The translations under genes and the position numbers were made by a program. This document shows, piece after piece, positions 31,754-43,474 of a DNA stretch of 64,000 bases (the stretch's first letter is position 1; each line of letters begins with the position of its first letter). The notes beneath the pieces are model-generated. The model worked only from the letters and a program-made list of their open reading frames with translations, had not been told where the DNA came from and made no database searches. Where the stretch lies: positions 8,907,917-8,971,916 of the forward strand of contig NC_026501.1 of NCBI RefSeq assembly GCF_000182925.2, written 5' to 3'. This DNA comes from Neurospora crassa OR74A (taxonomy: Eukaryota > Ascomycota > Sordariomycetes > Sordariales > Sordariaceae).

Positions 31754-33844
31754 TCACCATGCTCTATACGCCCCTCCTCCTCCTCCTGCTGCTGCTCCTC
31801 CGCCCACCGGCGAGTAAGGTTTGTATCCCGGATACGCCGCCGCTCCTCCTCCCTCATTCTGCCCTCCCATACTTCCTCCTTGCTGCTGTCCCACGGTTGT
31901 TGGGCTCGGCCTGGAATAACCCCCACTACTAAAGTCGAACCCTCCAGTAGCAGAAGCAGGACTACTACCACCATTGTTACCTCCCAAAGCACTCTGACCT
32001 CCCATAGTATTATTCCTCACCGGAGGCCTAGGCAACGGTCCCGTCGGCGCTGGGGAGGGCGTGGAGCGCATCATGTCGCCGTAACTAGCTGCGTTGTTCC
32101 CCCCTCCGTAAGCGTTGTTTCCGCCAAAGGTGTTTTGCCTCTGTTGCTGGGTGCTGCCCTGGGAGTATGGCTGGTTGGAAAAGCCGTCATATCTGCCCCC
32201 TGTGACTCCCGTTGATTGAGGAGCGGGAGATTGGTGTCTAGGTCCGCCGAGGCTGCCATAGCCGCCCCCCGTGGCTCCCGTTGATTGAGGAGCGGGAGAT
32301 TGGTGTCTAGGCCCACCGAGGCTATCGTACCCGCCCCCTGTGACTCCCGTTGATTGAGGAGCGGGAGACTGGTGTCTAGGTCCACCGAGGAAGGAATCAT
32401 CGCCTGGCATTTCGTACGCCTGATTACTGCTGGGTCCTCCGTACCCGAGACCGTTCAGTGGTTGCTTGGGAGCTGGCGACCGGCGGGTCATGGGGTTTGG
32501 AGGATAGGCTATTGTGTTCATTGCTGCGGCGGGCGGGGAGCGAACGCGGTTAGGTCCCGTACTTCCAGCTGCCATCCCCATACCCGCTGCTACGCCACCG
32601 GCGGCCATGCCGTAGGGTTGTTGCTGAGAACTGCCGTAACCGCCTTGGTTGCCGGAATCGTAGCTATCGTAGGGTGAGGTGTCGTAAGGAGAGGCAGGGC
32701 TGTTGGTGCTGGCGCCGTAGGAATCATAAGTGTTGCTTCGTGCGGTATCATAGGTGTTGTTTCGTGCGGGCTCGCCGTAACGGCCATAGGCATCTTGTTG
32801 TGGGTTGCCGTAACCACCGCCAGGGGCATTATACCCCGCGTTTCCTACGGCAGCGGGGCCCATGGCGGAAGCGGCCATTCTGTATGGTGATGGGGATGAG
32901 GACTGGCCGTAAGGAGAAGTCAGGGATGCTTGGTTATATCCTTGTGCGTTCTGGCCGTAACCGTTGTTGTTTCCGTAGAAGCCGTTGTTACCGGCCGGAC
33001 CTCCGTAGGGACCCTGCTGGCCCCCTGGAGGTGGACTAGGTCGTGGTGTTGTTCCTCGTCCAGGTGCTACTGCCGGAATAGTAGCAGCCGCGCCGGACAT
33101 GACCACAGCCCCAGCAGCAGCATCGGCACCGGCACTCTGGGCAGTCTTCTCCTCCGGCTTCTTCAACTGATCCAGCTCCACAGCCTCCTCTTCCACCATC
33201 ACCTTCTTGTTCCCTGCGCCCTCCCACTCCGGCATAGCAGGCAGCGAATCGCCCATCGTCTGCCTCTTCTTATTGACTTCGAACTCAGCATACTGGGGTT
33301 CAGATGCCTGGGGATTATACGTGGGTGCCGGACGGCTTCCGAAGCCATGATCCATCGGCTCCGGAGCCTTGTAGCCCTGATCGGGTGGAACGTAGGGCGC
33401 ATCGAGGTACTTGTGTTTGCGAGCCCCGGGAGGATCGCAACAACCGCAGCAGTTTCCGCAGCATTGGAGGCATCGGAAGCACTCGCAACAGCACGAGACA
33501 CCACAGCAGAGGCAGCGACCTATGCACCAACAAACCGAAAAGATGATGACACCGGCAAAGATCATGAGCCCGATGGCAGTCCATCTGTGAGAAGAAGGTC
33601 AGCCCGTGTCATTTCGGCGGCAGCGACACATTTGTCAGGGAACAAGGTTCGAGATGACGTACTTGCAGTAAGCGACCTTCATACAATTGTCCCAACTTGA
33701 AAACGCCGTCTTGACATTGTTGAAATCCTGAATGACATCTCTTTGTTCGAGCGGTTGTTGCACACTGCGCACAAGTAAGTTGACAAAGCCATCCGCAATT
33801 CCCCCTTGGACACTCCTCCTCATGGCCACGTCTATCGCAGGCAT
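31754..33844 (-). CDS. Cysteine-rich single-pass membrane protein with Gly/Pro/Tyr-rich tail (fibroin-3-like annotation in fungi)
   Basis: Exons 33844-33663 and 33584-31754 give 670 residues, with a 78-nt intron (GTACGT donor, CACAG acceptor) in a Lys codon. The N-terminus is soluble (about 1-60), followed by one hydrophobic segment (TAIGLMIFAGVIIFSVCW, about 62-79). Straight after it comes a stretch with 16 Cys in 32 residues (CLCCGVSCCCECF, then CCGNCCGCC), then DPPGARKHKYLDAPYVPP. This juxtamembrane block looks suited to palmitoylation or metal binding; that is inference. The long tail is Gly/Asn/Tyr/Ser/Pro-rich and probably disordered, with three identical-length repeats of 23 residues around LGGPRHQSPAPQSTG. 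Fungal genomes carry similar proteins labelled 'fibroin-3 related'; their role is unknown to me. Confidence 0.85.
32190..32400 (-). repeat. 69-bp tandem repeat, three copies, in the fibroin-like gene
   Basis: The unit recurs with exact 69-bp spacing (GTGACTCCCGTTGATTGAGG at 32202 and 32340, and a one-base variant at 32271). It codes 23 residues, so frame is kept. The copies are nearly identical, which suggests recent duplication and likely copy-number variation between strains. Confidence 0.9.
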
Positions 33845-36367
33845 TTTGTCGTCTTATTTTGTATTTCTAGAATGTTATATATATATCGTCCGCTCGTGGG
33901 TGCGGACCTTGGTCAGGCCGGAGTGATTGACGACCTGTCCTATCGGTATGATTTGGGTATCGATGAAAAATTGGTCGAGTCCAATCGCCTCTAGTCTCTC
34001 ATTGTTTTCGTTTTTTCTTATCCAACTTTCGTCCAAGTTCGTCATATAGCGTGCAATATTTCTTGCCTTTAGTTGCGAAGACCGGCGCGATGAGTATCCG
34101 GGAATTCAATGAATCGTTGTCGACAATATAACCAACAGAAAAGATCGTGACAGGTGTGTGAGGCTGAAAAGAGTGAACAGCGTGCTTGCGGGTAGAACAA
34201 TGGATGTTGTGGAAAGAATGTGTCGTCTACCGTATACCGATACTGTCTGAATGCGTCGTTCGTCCGTTCGAAGATGGCGAAGTCGAAAGCGAAGTCGTCT
34301 GTCGTCTGTCGCTAAACGCGAGCGGCGAGCGGGTGAACGAGCAATCCAAATCCAACCTGGACCAAAATCCCGAAACAATTGGGCAGGGCGACTCGGGGAT
34401 GAACAGTACAGTATCAGACTGAACCCTTCTGGCCGTTCTAGGCGTGTCGTCGGGTTGGACAAGACGGTCGCACAGGTCGGGAAGGTTGTCGCACCGAGTG
34501 GTCGTCTCAGATTAAAATTGAAACCACAGAGACGCGACGCAGTAACGGTAGCAGTGTGGACCGTGAGAAGTGACAGGCGGGAGGTGAAGCGAGAGGACGA
34601 GGAGAAACGACCGACACCACTCGATGCGAAAAGGGGGTATCGGCAGTGTAGTACGTTCCCTCTTGAGGCCAAGAACGAAGCGAACCCGGGACCGCGGAAC
34701 CTGGGAAAGCGAAGAAGAAAAAAAATAGAGATGGGAAAAGATAGGATTTGCGCCTCGCTGGTGTGGGACGGGAAGGGTCAACAGGCACCAAAGTGAAGGG
34801 AACCCCCCAACAATGCGGGTGAGTGGTGCGGTGGACTTTTAGTGCGCCTTCGAATGACCCGCTTGTTCCTCTTCGTCTTCCACAACCCCGGCTCTGCTGC
34901 AAGGTACGGACGGGCTGTGATGGGGCAACGCCAGGGAACCAGGACGGGGCAGTCGACTGTTCTTGGGTGGGATTTGCTCACCAAGGGTCCTCACTTTGTC
35001 CGCTTCGGTGTTCCTCAAGGCTTTTTCGGGGCGGCGGTGGTGAAATGGTGAAACACCAGGCTAATGCGCCTTGAATTTGCGCGATTATCTAGGTATGTAG
35101 TAGGATGGATAGATAAACGGTAGCACGCATCCGGTAAAGGGATTCCGGTGACCGGAGATGTGGATATGTGCTGTGCTGTGCCGTGGGTATTCTCTACGAG
35201 GAATGTCGGTATGGTAGATGTTCAAAGACCTGAACTCCCAAGGCCGCCAGCAAATGCTCGCTACTTACCGAAATAAGAAAGCTGCGAGAAAAAGGCCCGC
35301 CGGTTTTATGAGCAAAAGCGCCCTTTGTATACACAGCCTTCTTCCTCTCTCTTGGCCTCCCTCGCCTTGGAAGCCAAATGTCTCACTGTGTCAGTCACGT
35401 CACCAGCACAGAATCCCAAGCGCCGAGCCTCACCAGCGGGCACCTGCGGCCTGATTCGCGCGGCCGTGCTTGCGCAAAAAAAACCGGATGAACCTCTTTG
35501 CGCAGCTAACATCGATCCGTCAAAGCTCCGAGCAATGCCGCCGCCGCCGCCTTCGGCCACTCCCCACTTGAGACGCACGGCCGGGGCAGAGAACGAACGA
35601 AGCTAGAAAGTGGGATCCGCGGGCGGGAGTCGCGGAGTGGGACTGTCGGCCGCTTATCGCTTCCAAACTTTTCAACGGCTTGTCCTAGCCTTGACGAGCC
35701 TGGAGGCTGGCAAGGACTTGCAAGGTGGGATGTGATGATGCGATACTAGTGTAGGAGATACTCAGCGGGCACGTGGTGGGGGTAGAAGGGCTCAATGGGG
35801 CAGAAAGGTGCCAACTGCCACGACCTAGCGGGGTGAAAGATTGTGATAGACCGATAGTCCTTCTTGGAGACTTTACTTGGAGGAGCCATCGTCCGGTAGG
35901 TTCTCCAGTGCAGGGGGGGCAGTGGTGTTGTACGTGCGTGCGTGCGTGCGTGCGCGCGTGCGCGGCCGAGTCAGGTAGGTGAGTGGACATGTAAAATGCC
36001 ATGTTGTGATGGTGATGCACACGCGATGACCGGGCAGTGTATGTAGGTAGATACTCCCGGAACAGGAGAGATGCTGAAGCTGTGGCAGTGGCAGACCTCC
36101 AAGCCTGTTTGTTTGGGTCGTGATATTGCTTGCAAGGATCCAAAACCACCGGAAAGACTGAGGTGAGAGGCCGATGAACGCGGGTCGCGGACGCCGGAGG
36201 GCAAATCATCAGGTGATGCGTCATCGCATTGTCAGCTAAGATCAGCTCTAAGAAGCTCTGAGATTCAAGGGGGTTAGGGTTATCGATGTTCAAGCCATCT
36301 GCAAACCCCTCACCTGCTATTATAAGCTGACCATGGGGTACAAGCAGGCAACCAACAAACCAGAAAT
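33845..36367. other. 2.5-kb region without supportable gene
   Basis: Long overlapping frames occur on both strands (34106-34672 minus, 34251-34796 plus, 35685-36461 minus). Their translations are Arg- or Ser-rich shadows, and one translates a simple repeat as HARTHARTH, so I do not call them. A TGCG/GTGC alternating purine-pyrimidine repeat lies at about 35934-35962. The left end holds the promoter of the fibroin-like gene. Confidence 0.5.
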
Positions 36368-36524
36368 GGTCACGTAGCGGAGTGGTTACCGCGATGCTCT
36401 TGTGAGTCTTGACCCCGAAGATACCTTCTCCAAAGTGTTTGTCCCATACTAACACACGCAATTAGATACCTCCAAGCCATTGGAAGTTATGCATAGGTCC
36501 TGGGTTCGACCCCCAGCGCGACCA
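36368..36524 (+). tRNA. tRNA-Thr (anticodon UGU) with an 84-nt intron
   Basis: Exons 36368-36404 and 36489-36524 fold at standard lengths: acceptor stem GGTCACG/CGCGACC, D-arm GCGG-AGTGGTTA-CCGC, anticodon stem ATGCT/TGCAT with loop CTTGTGA, T-arm CTGGG-TTCGACC-CCCAG, discriminator A. The A box (TAGCGGAGTGG) and B box (GGTTCGACCCC) are good, and a T7 Pol III terminator lies at 36535-36541. The intron begins after base 37, as in eukaryotic tRNAs, and contains ACACA that could pair with the UGU anticodon. Two weak points are an A-C mismatch at 5-68 and a U-U at 31-39, so reduced function is possible. The intron region also holds a spliceosomal-looking GTGAGT...ACTAAC...TTAG (36402-36465). Confidence 0.82.
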
Positions 36525-37143
36525 CGGTTTCTAATTTTTTTGCAACTTTTCCCCCTTCGCTTGATTTCCATTTGTTTCCTTCCCCCCTTTGCATCCATGA
36601 CTTGCCCCCAAGACCTCTCCGTGCTCCGGTATCTCGACGGCGGCACCCGACACGATTGAGCTACAGCTTCCTTATCGTTCAACGTAACCCGCCTTTTTGC
36701 CTTATCGCTTCGCTTGGATGGTGTCACTGCCAAGGGTATCCCGGGAGCAGCTCCGTCTCCCCATTTTGGAAGTCTGGATATCCACGGCGGCGGAGTCGTA
36801 ACACCTCATCGTCACAATTCTCACCATGTCTGCCATGGAGTTTTGCTGTCACATTTTGTCACATAGGTATGCAATCGCTTCAAATCCATGTTCATCATCA
36901 ACAACAGTAGGCATGATACCTATTCATTCCGCCCGTATGTTCATTTCGCTTGTCAGGAGAGCCTACTGCATTGTGCCTACTGTGTGGGATCTGGCGGTCC
37001 AAACTCTCCCAAGTCCCAGCTATGAGTGCCATCTCGAGCCGCTCTTGATTCATCATCTATTACACATCTAGACTTCCGGTTTCAACACAAACCAAAAACC
37101 CCAAACTCCCCATTCCGCTATTGATGCGCTTCTTCCTCCCCGT
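36525..37143. other. Gap between tRNA and rpt1 3' end
   Basis: A 620-bp stretch containing the tRNA terminator and probably the 3' untranslated region of rpt1. No gene is visible; the frame at 36572-36910 has no recognisable content. Confidence 0.5.
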
Positions 37144-38670
37144 TTAGTTGTACTGGGCATAGGCCGCAGTAGAGTTGAACTTGAGGTTGCCCTTGATGAC
37201 CTTGTCCACCGCACTCAAAAAGTCCTTCTCCGACGCCACCTTCCTGCGCGCACGGATGGCGAACATGCCCGCCTCCGTGCAAACACTACGCAACTCAGCA
37301 CCCGTCGCGTTCGGGCACAGGCGAGAAATGAGCTCCCATCGGATATCGCGCTCGACTGACATGCTCTTGGCATGAATGCGCAGAATGTTGGCACGACCCT
37401 CGAGATCGGGGAGAGAGAACTCAATTTTGCGGTCGATACGTCCGGGACGCATCAGGGCGGGATCCAGCGTGGAAGGACGGTTAGTAGCGAACATAACCTT
37501 AATGTTGCCACGGGCATCGAAACCATCCAGCTGCGTAATGAGCTCCAACATAGTACGCTGAACTTCATTATCACCACCCGCGCCGTCATCGAACCGGGCT
37601 CCACCAATAGCATCAATTTCGTCAAAGAAGATGATGCAAGCCTTCTTAGTACGGGCCATCTCGAAAAGCTCGCGGACCATGCGGGCACCCTCACCGACGT
37701 ACTTTTGAACCAGCTCGGAACCAATGACACGGATAAAGGTGGCGTCTGTCCTGTTGGCAACGGCACGGGCGCAAAGCGTCTTACCGGTGCCGGGAGGTCC
37801 GTATAGCAGGGCGCCCTTGGGGGGATCGATACCGAGGTTGACGAACCGCTCTGGCGACAAGAGGGGCATCTCCACGACCTCGCGTAGCTTCTCGACCTGT
37901 TCCTTGCAACCACCGACATCGCCGTATGTGACGTCAGGCTTTTCCTCGACCGTCATCATGGTAACGCTCGCATCGATCTTGGGAGGTAGCGGAAGGAGAA
38001 TCTGATACTTGTTTCTGTCGACGCCGACGCGCATTCCTTCCTCGATATCTGTCGGGCTGACTCGCTCGCCCAGCTGGACAACAAACTTGGCGATCTGCTT
38101 GACGTTGATGACGTACTTGCTCTTCGATTCGTCCTTCTCGTCAGGGATGATCTTGGTGCACCGCGCTACCTGAAGCGGTTGCTCTTCTGACATACGCTGA
38201 CGGTCGGCTGCCACATCCCAAAGGTGAGGGGGCGCAAGGCCGGTATCTGATTCCTGTAGACCAAAAAGTATCACTGGTCAGCTAGATGCGCTTCGCGGTT
38301 TGTAGGGTAGCCACCGCAAGACTAGCATACCTTGACGCCAATCTTCTCATCCACGCTCTGCTGCTTCTCCTTTATTTGCTGTTCTAGCTTCTTGATGGCA
38401 GCACCGTAGGGCGCGGCGCCGTATGTCTTGAGGACCTGAATATCCCTTGACGGGGGTTAGACGACTTGTCCGTTGCGGTGGTAGTGGTGGGCGGGCTCTC
38501 TTGGGCGGCAACATACTCGTCTGAGAGGGGAGTGATCTTCTTCTCCTCGACTTCATCGTCGCCAAACGTTTTCCTGTACTTCTCCCAGTTTTGACCTGTG
38601 GCAGAAGGCTATTCCCGGTGTCAGTCGTGCAAAGTGGCGTTGCACCTTTGGGTAGGGCGACTGCAAGCAT
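37144..38670 (-). CDS. rpt1: 26S proteasome regulatory subunit 7, AAA ATPase Rpt1
   Basis: Exons in transcription order are 38670-38646, 38595-38517, 38445-38331 and 38253-37144, giving 442 residues. Rpt1 is one of six ATPases of the proteasome base ring that unfold substrates and feed them to the 20S core. Visible features are the N-terminal [20 protein letters not shown] and [13 protein letters not shown], both near-invariant in Rpt1; a helical stretch (about 50-70); Walker A GPPGTGKT (225-232); Walker B FFDEID (E285); ATNRP sensor; and RPGRIDRK Arg fingers. The C-terminus AYAQYN is as expected for Rpt1. Exons 2-4 are certain. The 25-nt first exon (MLAVALPKG) is the only nearby ATG I found that gives the right phase to GQNWEKY, so the start is less sure. 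It diverges from cct4. Confidence 0.94.
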
Positions 38671-39431
38671 ACCATGATGACGGCGGGTGGGAATGACGCT
38701 TCCCGTTTGGACTAGGTAAGGCGAAGAAGGGTGGGTAATCGAAAGGATCGGGTCGGTAATTAAAGTCGCGATGGCTCCGGGCGAGAGATTCCTTGTTTGG
38801 CGTGGGTCGTTCGTGGGGTTGTAGAGATCTCGGCGCGGGTTTGATGTGGTGTGTCGGGTTCAAGTTGGTTTGATGGGTGTTCAGTGCTTGCTTGATGTGA
38901 TGGATGGATGGATGGAGATGGTTCGTCAAGGTCCAACTGCCACCACTCACTGACAGAGGGTCGAAGCTCAATCGTTGCCGTAATCCATGCGCTGCCTTGC
39001 GGGCGAGGGAGCTACGGGTGGGTGCCACCTTGACAGCACCTACCTAACCCTATCCGGTTAGACTGTGTAAAGTTACAGCGCCGCAGGTACCTTTTCCACC
39101 GCCCACCGCTCAGCAAAAAGCAGCCGACAAAAAATTACCACCTGCCAGCCCACCTTTGCGCCCGCGCCAGCACTCACTTTACGGTCCCGCAGTGGAAACA
39201 TTGGTACGGAGGGGACGGTGTGTGTGTGTGTTTTTGGCCCATTGATTCCAGACCAGCAAAGAAGGAGAAGAGGAGAGCTCTGCCTTACAACACAACAACT
39301 GCACTGCACCCAGCGCAAGCCGATTCCCCAAAACTGTCAACTCGAATTTCCGGCAGTTTCTGATCCCCCCATCCGACCTCCCGTCTACTATCTCCCATAA
39401 TCCCAAATACCAGATCAAACAAGCTTGCACC
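38671..39431. promoter_or_regulatory. Shared divergent promoter region, rpt1 / cct4
   Basis: About 760 bp separate the two starts, so both promoters and leaders must lie here. A GGTGGCAGT string on the minus strand (38936-38944) matches seven of nine bases of GGTGGCAAA, the proteasome-associated control element of yeast, and GGTGCCACC occurs at 39021-39029. Whether a filamentous fungus uses these is inference. A GT run lies at 39221-39231. Confidence 0.5.
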
Positions 39432-41326
39432 ATGGCGACCGCACCGGCAGCTACCCAGACGGCGAGCAATGCGACTTTCAGGGTGCGTCCCGCTTTTTGG
39501 AACCTGACCCCTCGATAGGAGTCGGTGCGAAAGCTCCAGGAGGAGGGGTGAAGCTCTGTGGCAAGCCAGTTGCTGATAGCCCACCATGTAAACAGGACAA
39601 GGAGAAGCCCATCGCCGTTCGCTCATCCAACATTGTCGCCGCCAGAGGTATGCCTACAACATTTTGTCATTCCGTCTTGTGTCGTTGTTGTCTGGGGTGC
39701 TGACACAGAGACATGCACCAGCCGTCGCCGATGCCGTCAGAACGTCGCTGGGACCGCGGGGTATGGACAAGATGATCATGACTGGAAAGGGGGAGACCAT
39801 CATCACCAACGACGGCAGCACAATGTTGAAGAGCATGTCGGTCATGCACCCCACAGCCAAGATGCTCGTCCAGCTGTCGCACGCCCAAGATGTCGAGGCC
39901 GGTGATGGCACAACCTCGGTCGTCGTCCTTTGCGGTAGCTTGCTCGGTGCCGCCGACAGGCTACTAGGCAAGGGCATCCACCCCTCAGTCATCTCCGAAG
40001 CTTTCCAAAGAGCCGCCGCCGCTGCCGTAGACGTCCTCCACGACATGTCGCAACCCATCTCCCTCACAGATACCGCCTCGCTCCTCCAGGCCGCCAACAC
40101 TTCGCTCTCCTCCAAGATCGTGTCACAATACTCCAACCTCCTCGGCCCCATGGCCGTCAACGCAGTCACCAAGACGATAGATCTCAAGACCGCCGAGAAT
40201 GTCGACCTCAAGAACATCCGCATAATCAAGAAGGTCGGCGGTACGATCGAGGACAGCGAGCTGGTTGATGGTCTCGTCCTTACACAGCCCGTCATCAAGA
40301 GCGCTGGTGGTCCCGTCAGGATGGAGAAGGCCAGGATCGGTCTTATTCAGTTCCAGCTCAGCCCTCCCAAGCCTGATGTGCGTATACCTTTCTGGCGACC
40401 ATAACCTACCCACCTTGCCTGCTGGCCCTAAATCGCCCAAACACTACCCTTTTCGTGCTTTTACTAACAACTCACTCTTACAGATGGAAAACACCATCTC
40501 CGTAAACGACTACCGCCAGATGGACAAGATCGTCAAGGAAGAGCGCACCTACCTCCTCAACATGGTCAAGAAGATCAAGAAAGCCAAGTGCAACGTCCTC
40601 TTCATCCAGAAATCCATCCTCCGCGACGCCGTCAACGACCTGTCCCTGCACTTCCTGCAGCGCCTCGGCATCCTCGCCGTCAAGGACATCGAGCGCGACG
40701 AAGTTGAGTTCATTTGCAAATCGACCGGCTGCAAGCCCATCGCCGACATCGACTCCTTCACCGAGGACAAGCTCGGCAGCGCCGACCTGGTCGAGGAAGT
40801 CAACTCCTCCGGTTCCCGCATGGTCAAGGTGACGGGCACCAAGTCCGCTGGCAAGACCGTGTCCGTCGTCGTCCGCGGCGCCAACAGCCTCATCCTCGAC
40901 GAGGCCGAGCGCTCCCTGCACGACGCCCTCTGCGTCATCCGCTGCCTGGTCAAGAAGAAGGCGCTCATTGCCGGTGGCGGTGCCGCCGAGATCGAGATCG
41001 CGTCGCAGTTGGCCAAGCAGTCGCGCGCCCTGAGCGGCACCGAGGCCATCTGCTGGAAGGCGTTCGCGGACGCCATGGAGGTGATCCCGACGACGCTGGC
41101 GGAGAACGCTGGCCTGAACAGCATCAAGGTGGTGACGGACCTGCGCCACAGGCACGAGAACGGCGAGAAGAACGCCGGTGTCAGCATCAAGAGCGGTGGT
41201 GTCAACCCGAATATCGCCAAGGAGAATGTTCTGCAGCCATTGTTGGTCAGCACAAGCGCGATCGAGCTGGCGGCGGAGACGGTGAAGATGATTCTCAGAA
41301 TTGACGATATTGCTCTTAGCAGGTAG
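39432..41326 (+). CDS. cct4: T-complex protein 1 subunit delta (CCT4), cytosolic chaperonin
   Basis: Exons 39432-39482, 39596-39647, 39722-40377 and 40484-41326 give 533 residues, close to yeast Cct4 (528). CCT is the two-ring chaperonin that folds actin, tubulin and others with ATP. Group II motifs are clear: TSLGPRG (42-48), NDG (64-66), GDGTTS (95-100), [12 protein letters not shown] and the C-terminal RIDDI. The subunit identity comes from [20 protein letters not shown] and [18 protein letters not shown], which are typical of delta. In intron 2, two AGs 5-7 nt after the CTGAC branch A (39703) must be skipped in favour of the AG at 39721 to keep the frame. It is transcribed away from rpt1; co-regulation of proteasome and chaperonin genes would make sense but is inference. 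Confidence 0.96.
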
Positions 41327-43474
41327 ATGTACTGAAGGTTACAAGGGAAGAACAAAAAAAAAAAGAAAGAAATGAAAGATGTCGGAAGAAATATGTTGTA
41401 ACATGTACATATTGTAATTAAATGGTTCTGGATGAACACTTGTTGCACTACTTTATCTATCCGTGACTGGTGACTGGAACATCGGTAGCGACATGACAGC
41501 CAGACAGGTTATGGGTAGTTTCGTTCGTAACTGGAGGGGCTGAGGTGATAAAAGCTTTCATACATCGATCGGCCAACTACTTACTCTGAACACGAACATC
41601 AATAACTGGACTTTAACGATGTACTTCCATAAGTCGCTATTGTTGAGGATGGATGATACAGCCCTGGTTAACCGTTCCTGTTGACCATCATTAATCAGTA
41701 CATGTCGAGGCTGTTTCTCGATGGTGCTGTAAGTAGTAAGGATGTGTCAGTTATACAATCAATGTCTTGGGCGGATGTTCAAATTTTGGGTTGGAAGCAT
41801 CCTACCTCGGGCTGGCCTTTGCCGCGGATGGTATATCATAAGGTTTGATAGTAGACATGTGCAGCTACTTAGCATCACTACCTCAGTGTTTAACCTCCTT
41901 TTTTTTTTTTTTTTTTTTTCGCAAAAGAAGAAGGAGGGGGAAAAGATATAGAAAGAAAGGGAAACAAGAAACGCTTGCAATTCAGATCAGATCTATATTC
42001 AACTTGGGCTGCTATTTTATGTACTAAGCTCAGGTTTGATACATCATGTTGTTGATAATGGAGTGTCCTTTCTTAGGTAATAAGTGTGCATGAAAGAGGG
42101 GATGAACAGAGGAAGTGAAAACAGGAGGCGAAGACAATATGCAAACATCTACTTATATCTATAATGAGGTGAGGGAGGTCAGTTACGACAAGTACTTGGT
42201 TAGTTCCGTCCCATTTGATAGTATTGTGTTATGCTTGTCTCGCTGCTTACAATGAATGTTCCAAGTAATCACCACCGGCCCAACATGCTCTCTCATATCA
42301 TATGTAAATTTTCATCATGATGTCTGATCTTGATTTCTATAATCCCTTTTCTTTCACCGTAATCGTCCTCATACTCCATGCTCAAACATGACCGCCGATA
42401 GACTTGCTAGCTATACAGATTCATATGCTATCAACTTCCCCTTCAACATCATGTATCCTTCGCCAAATTCTCTCAGAATCTGTCTGGTGAGACCTCATTG
42501 CTGCCAGCCATGAGTATCGAAGCAAGTAAGACCCTTAATGACTACCAATCCTTGCTTCGCACACCTCTAATTCTTCCCCTAATACCTTCTCTCTCCTTGT
42601 TTCGTCTTCGTGAGGTCAAGTCCAAGATTGAGCTTTCCCAAGCAATTGAACGTAACCCGTTTCTGCCAAGGGGGATTTTCGTGCAAGGTTGATAGCTCGA
42701 GGGTGTACCACGCCAGTGGACACTGCGTAGTATGTTCTTGTACTTCCAATACTTGAGCTCCTCCTCCACTCAACATCATAGGTAGACCCAACCTACAATT
42801 CGGTTCTCTGTCGGTTGTCCATTTCCTCTTGGGTGTGGCTAAGTCTATCAGTTTTAGGGGTCAAAGTGGGAGTTGCATGTATCTTCCACCCTCTTTCGTT
42901 AATAGGAAAACCGTGGTTCCTAGGAGGTAAATGCGTCCTTTGGCAAATTCTTCTCGTAGTGGCGAACACATTTTGGGCCACATCAACATCAGTGTGCTGT
43001 GAGAGCATTCGGCTTCCTCCAAGCAGACCTCCGGGCTCATTTGTGCCTTTTCTCTTGTACAAGCAATGCCGTAAATGGTAGAGCCCCATCCTAGAGTCAT
43101 CATGGATTGGAATGACAGGGCGTTGGCGTTTCTTTAGGTTCCAGCTTCCATCTCCTTTGTTGATGGAATATAGCCGCGGGACACGTCGTCCAATATTCCT
43201 TCTCTCGGCTTACAATAGTCCAGGTAGGAAAAAAGAGCATTCTGAAACAACCGTGATATGGTAGGTTCTTTCACTCTCTAATCCCTCCATACAATACCAC
43301 TTCCTTCCTTCCTTGCCGAGCCAAACGATTTGGCAGCGGCACCTCAGCAATCATATCGTCCGTAATCTTTATGGCCGAGCAGTAGCAGTGTTACAGAAGT
43401 CCTTGATCCAAATTCGGAGGCAGTCTGATTTGTTGCTCAGACTGTTGGTGTCGAGTCCTGAGATGTGTGCCGTG
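41327..43474. other. 2.1-kb intergenic region, AT-rich
   Basis: No supportable gene. It contains the cct4 3' end, a T-run at about 41899-41919 and only short frames. It must also hold the 3' end of the minus-strand zinc-finger gene ending at 43475. Confidence 0.5.

Noticed and set aside
34106-34902. Overlapping long frames on both strands
   Set aside because: Arg/Ser-rich translations with no motif; both strands are equally open, which is typical of composition rather than genes.
35685-36461. 258-codon minus-strand frame
   Set aside because: It translates a GTGC simple repeat as HARTHARTH and runs antisense into the tRNA.
39700-39712. Earlier AG acceptors in cct4 intron 2
   Set aside because: They lie only 5-7 nt after the branch adenosine and would shift the frame; the AG at 39721 restores [10 protein letters not shown].
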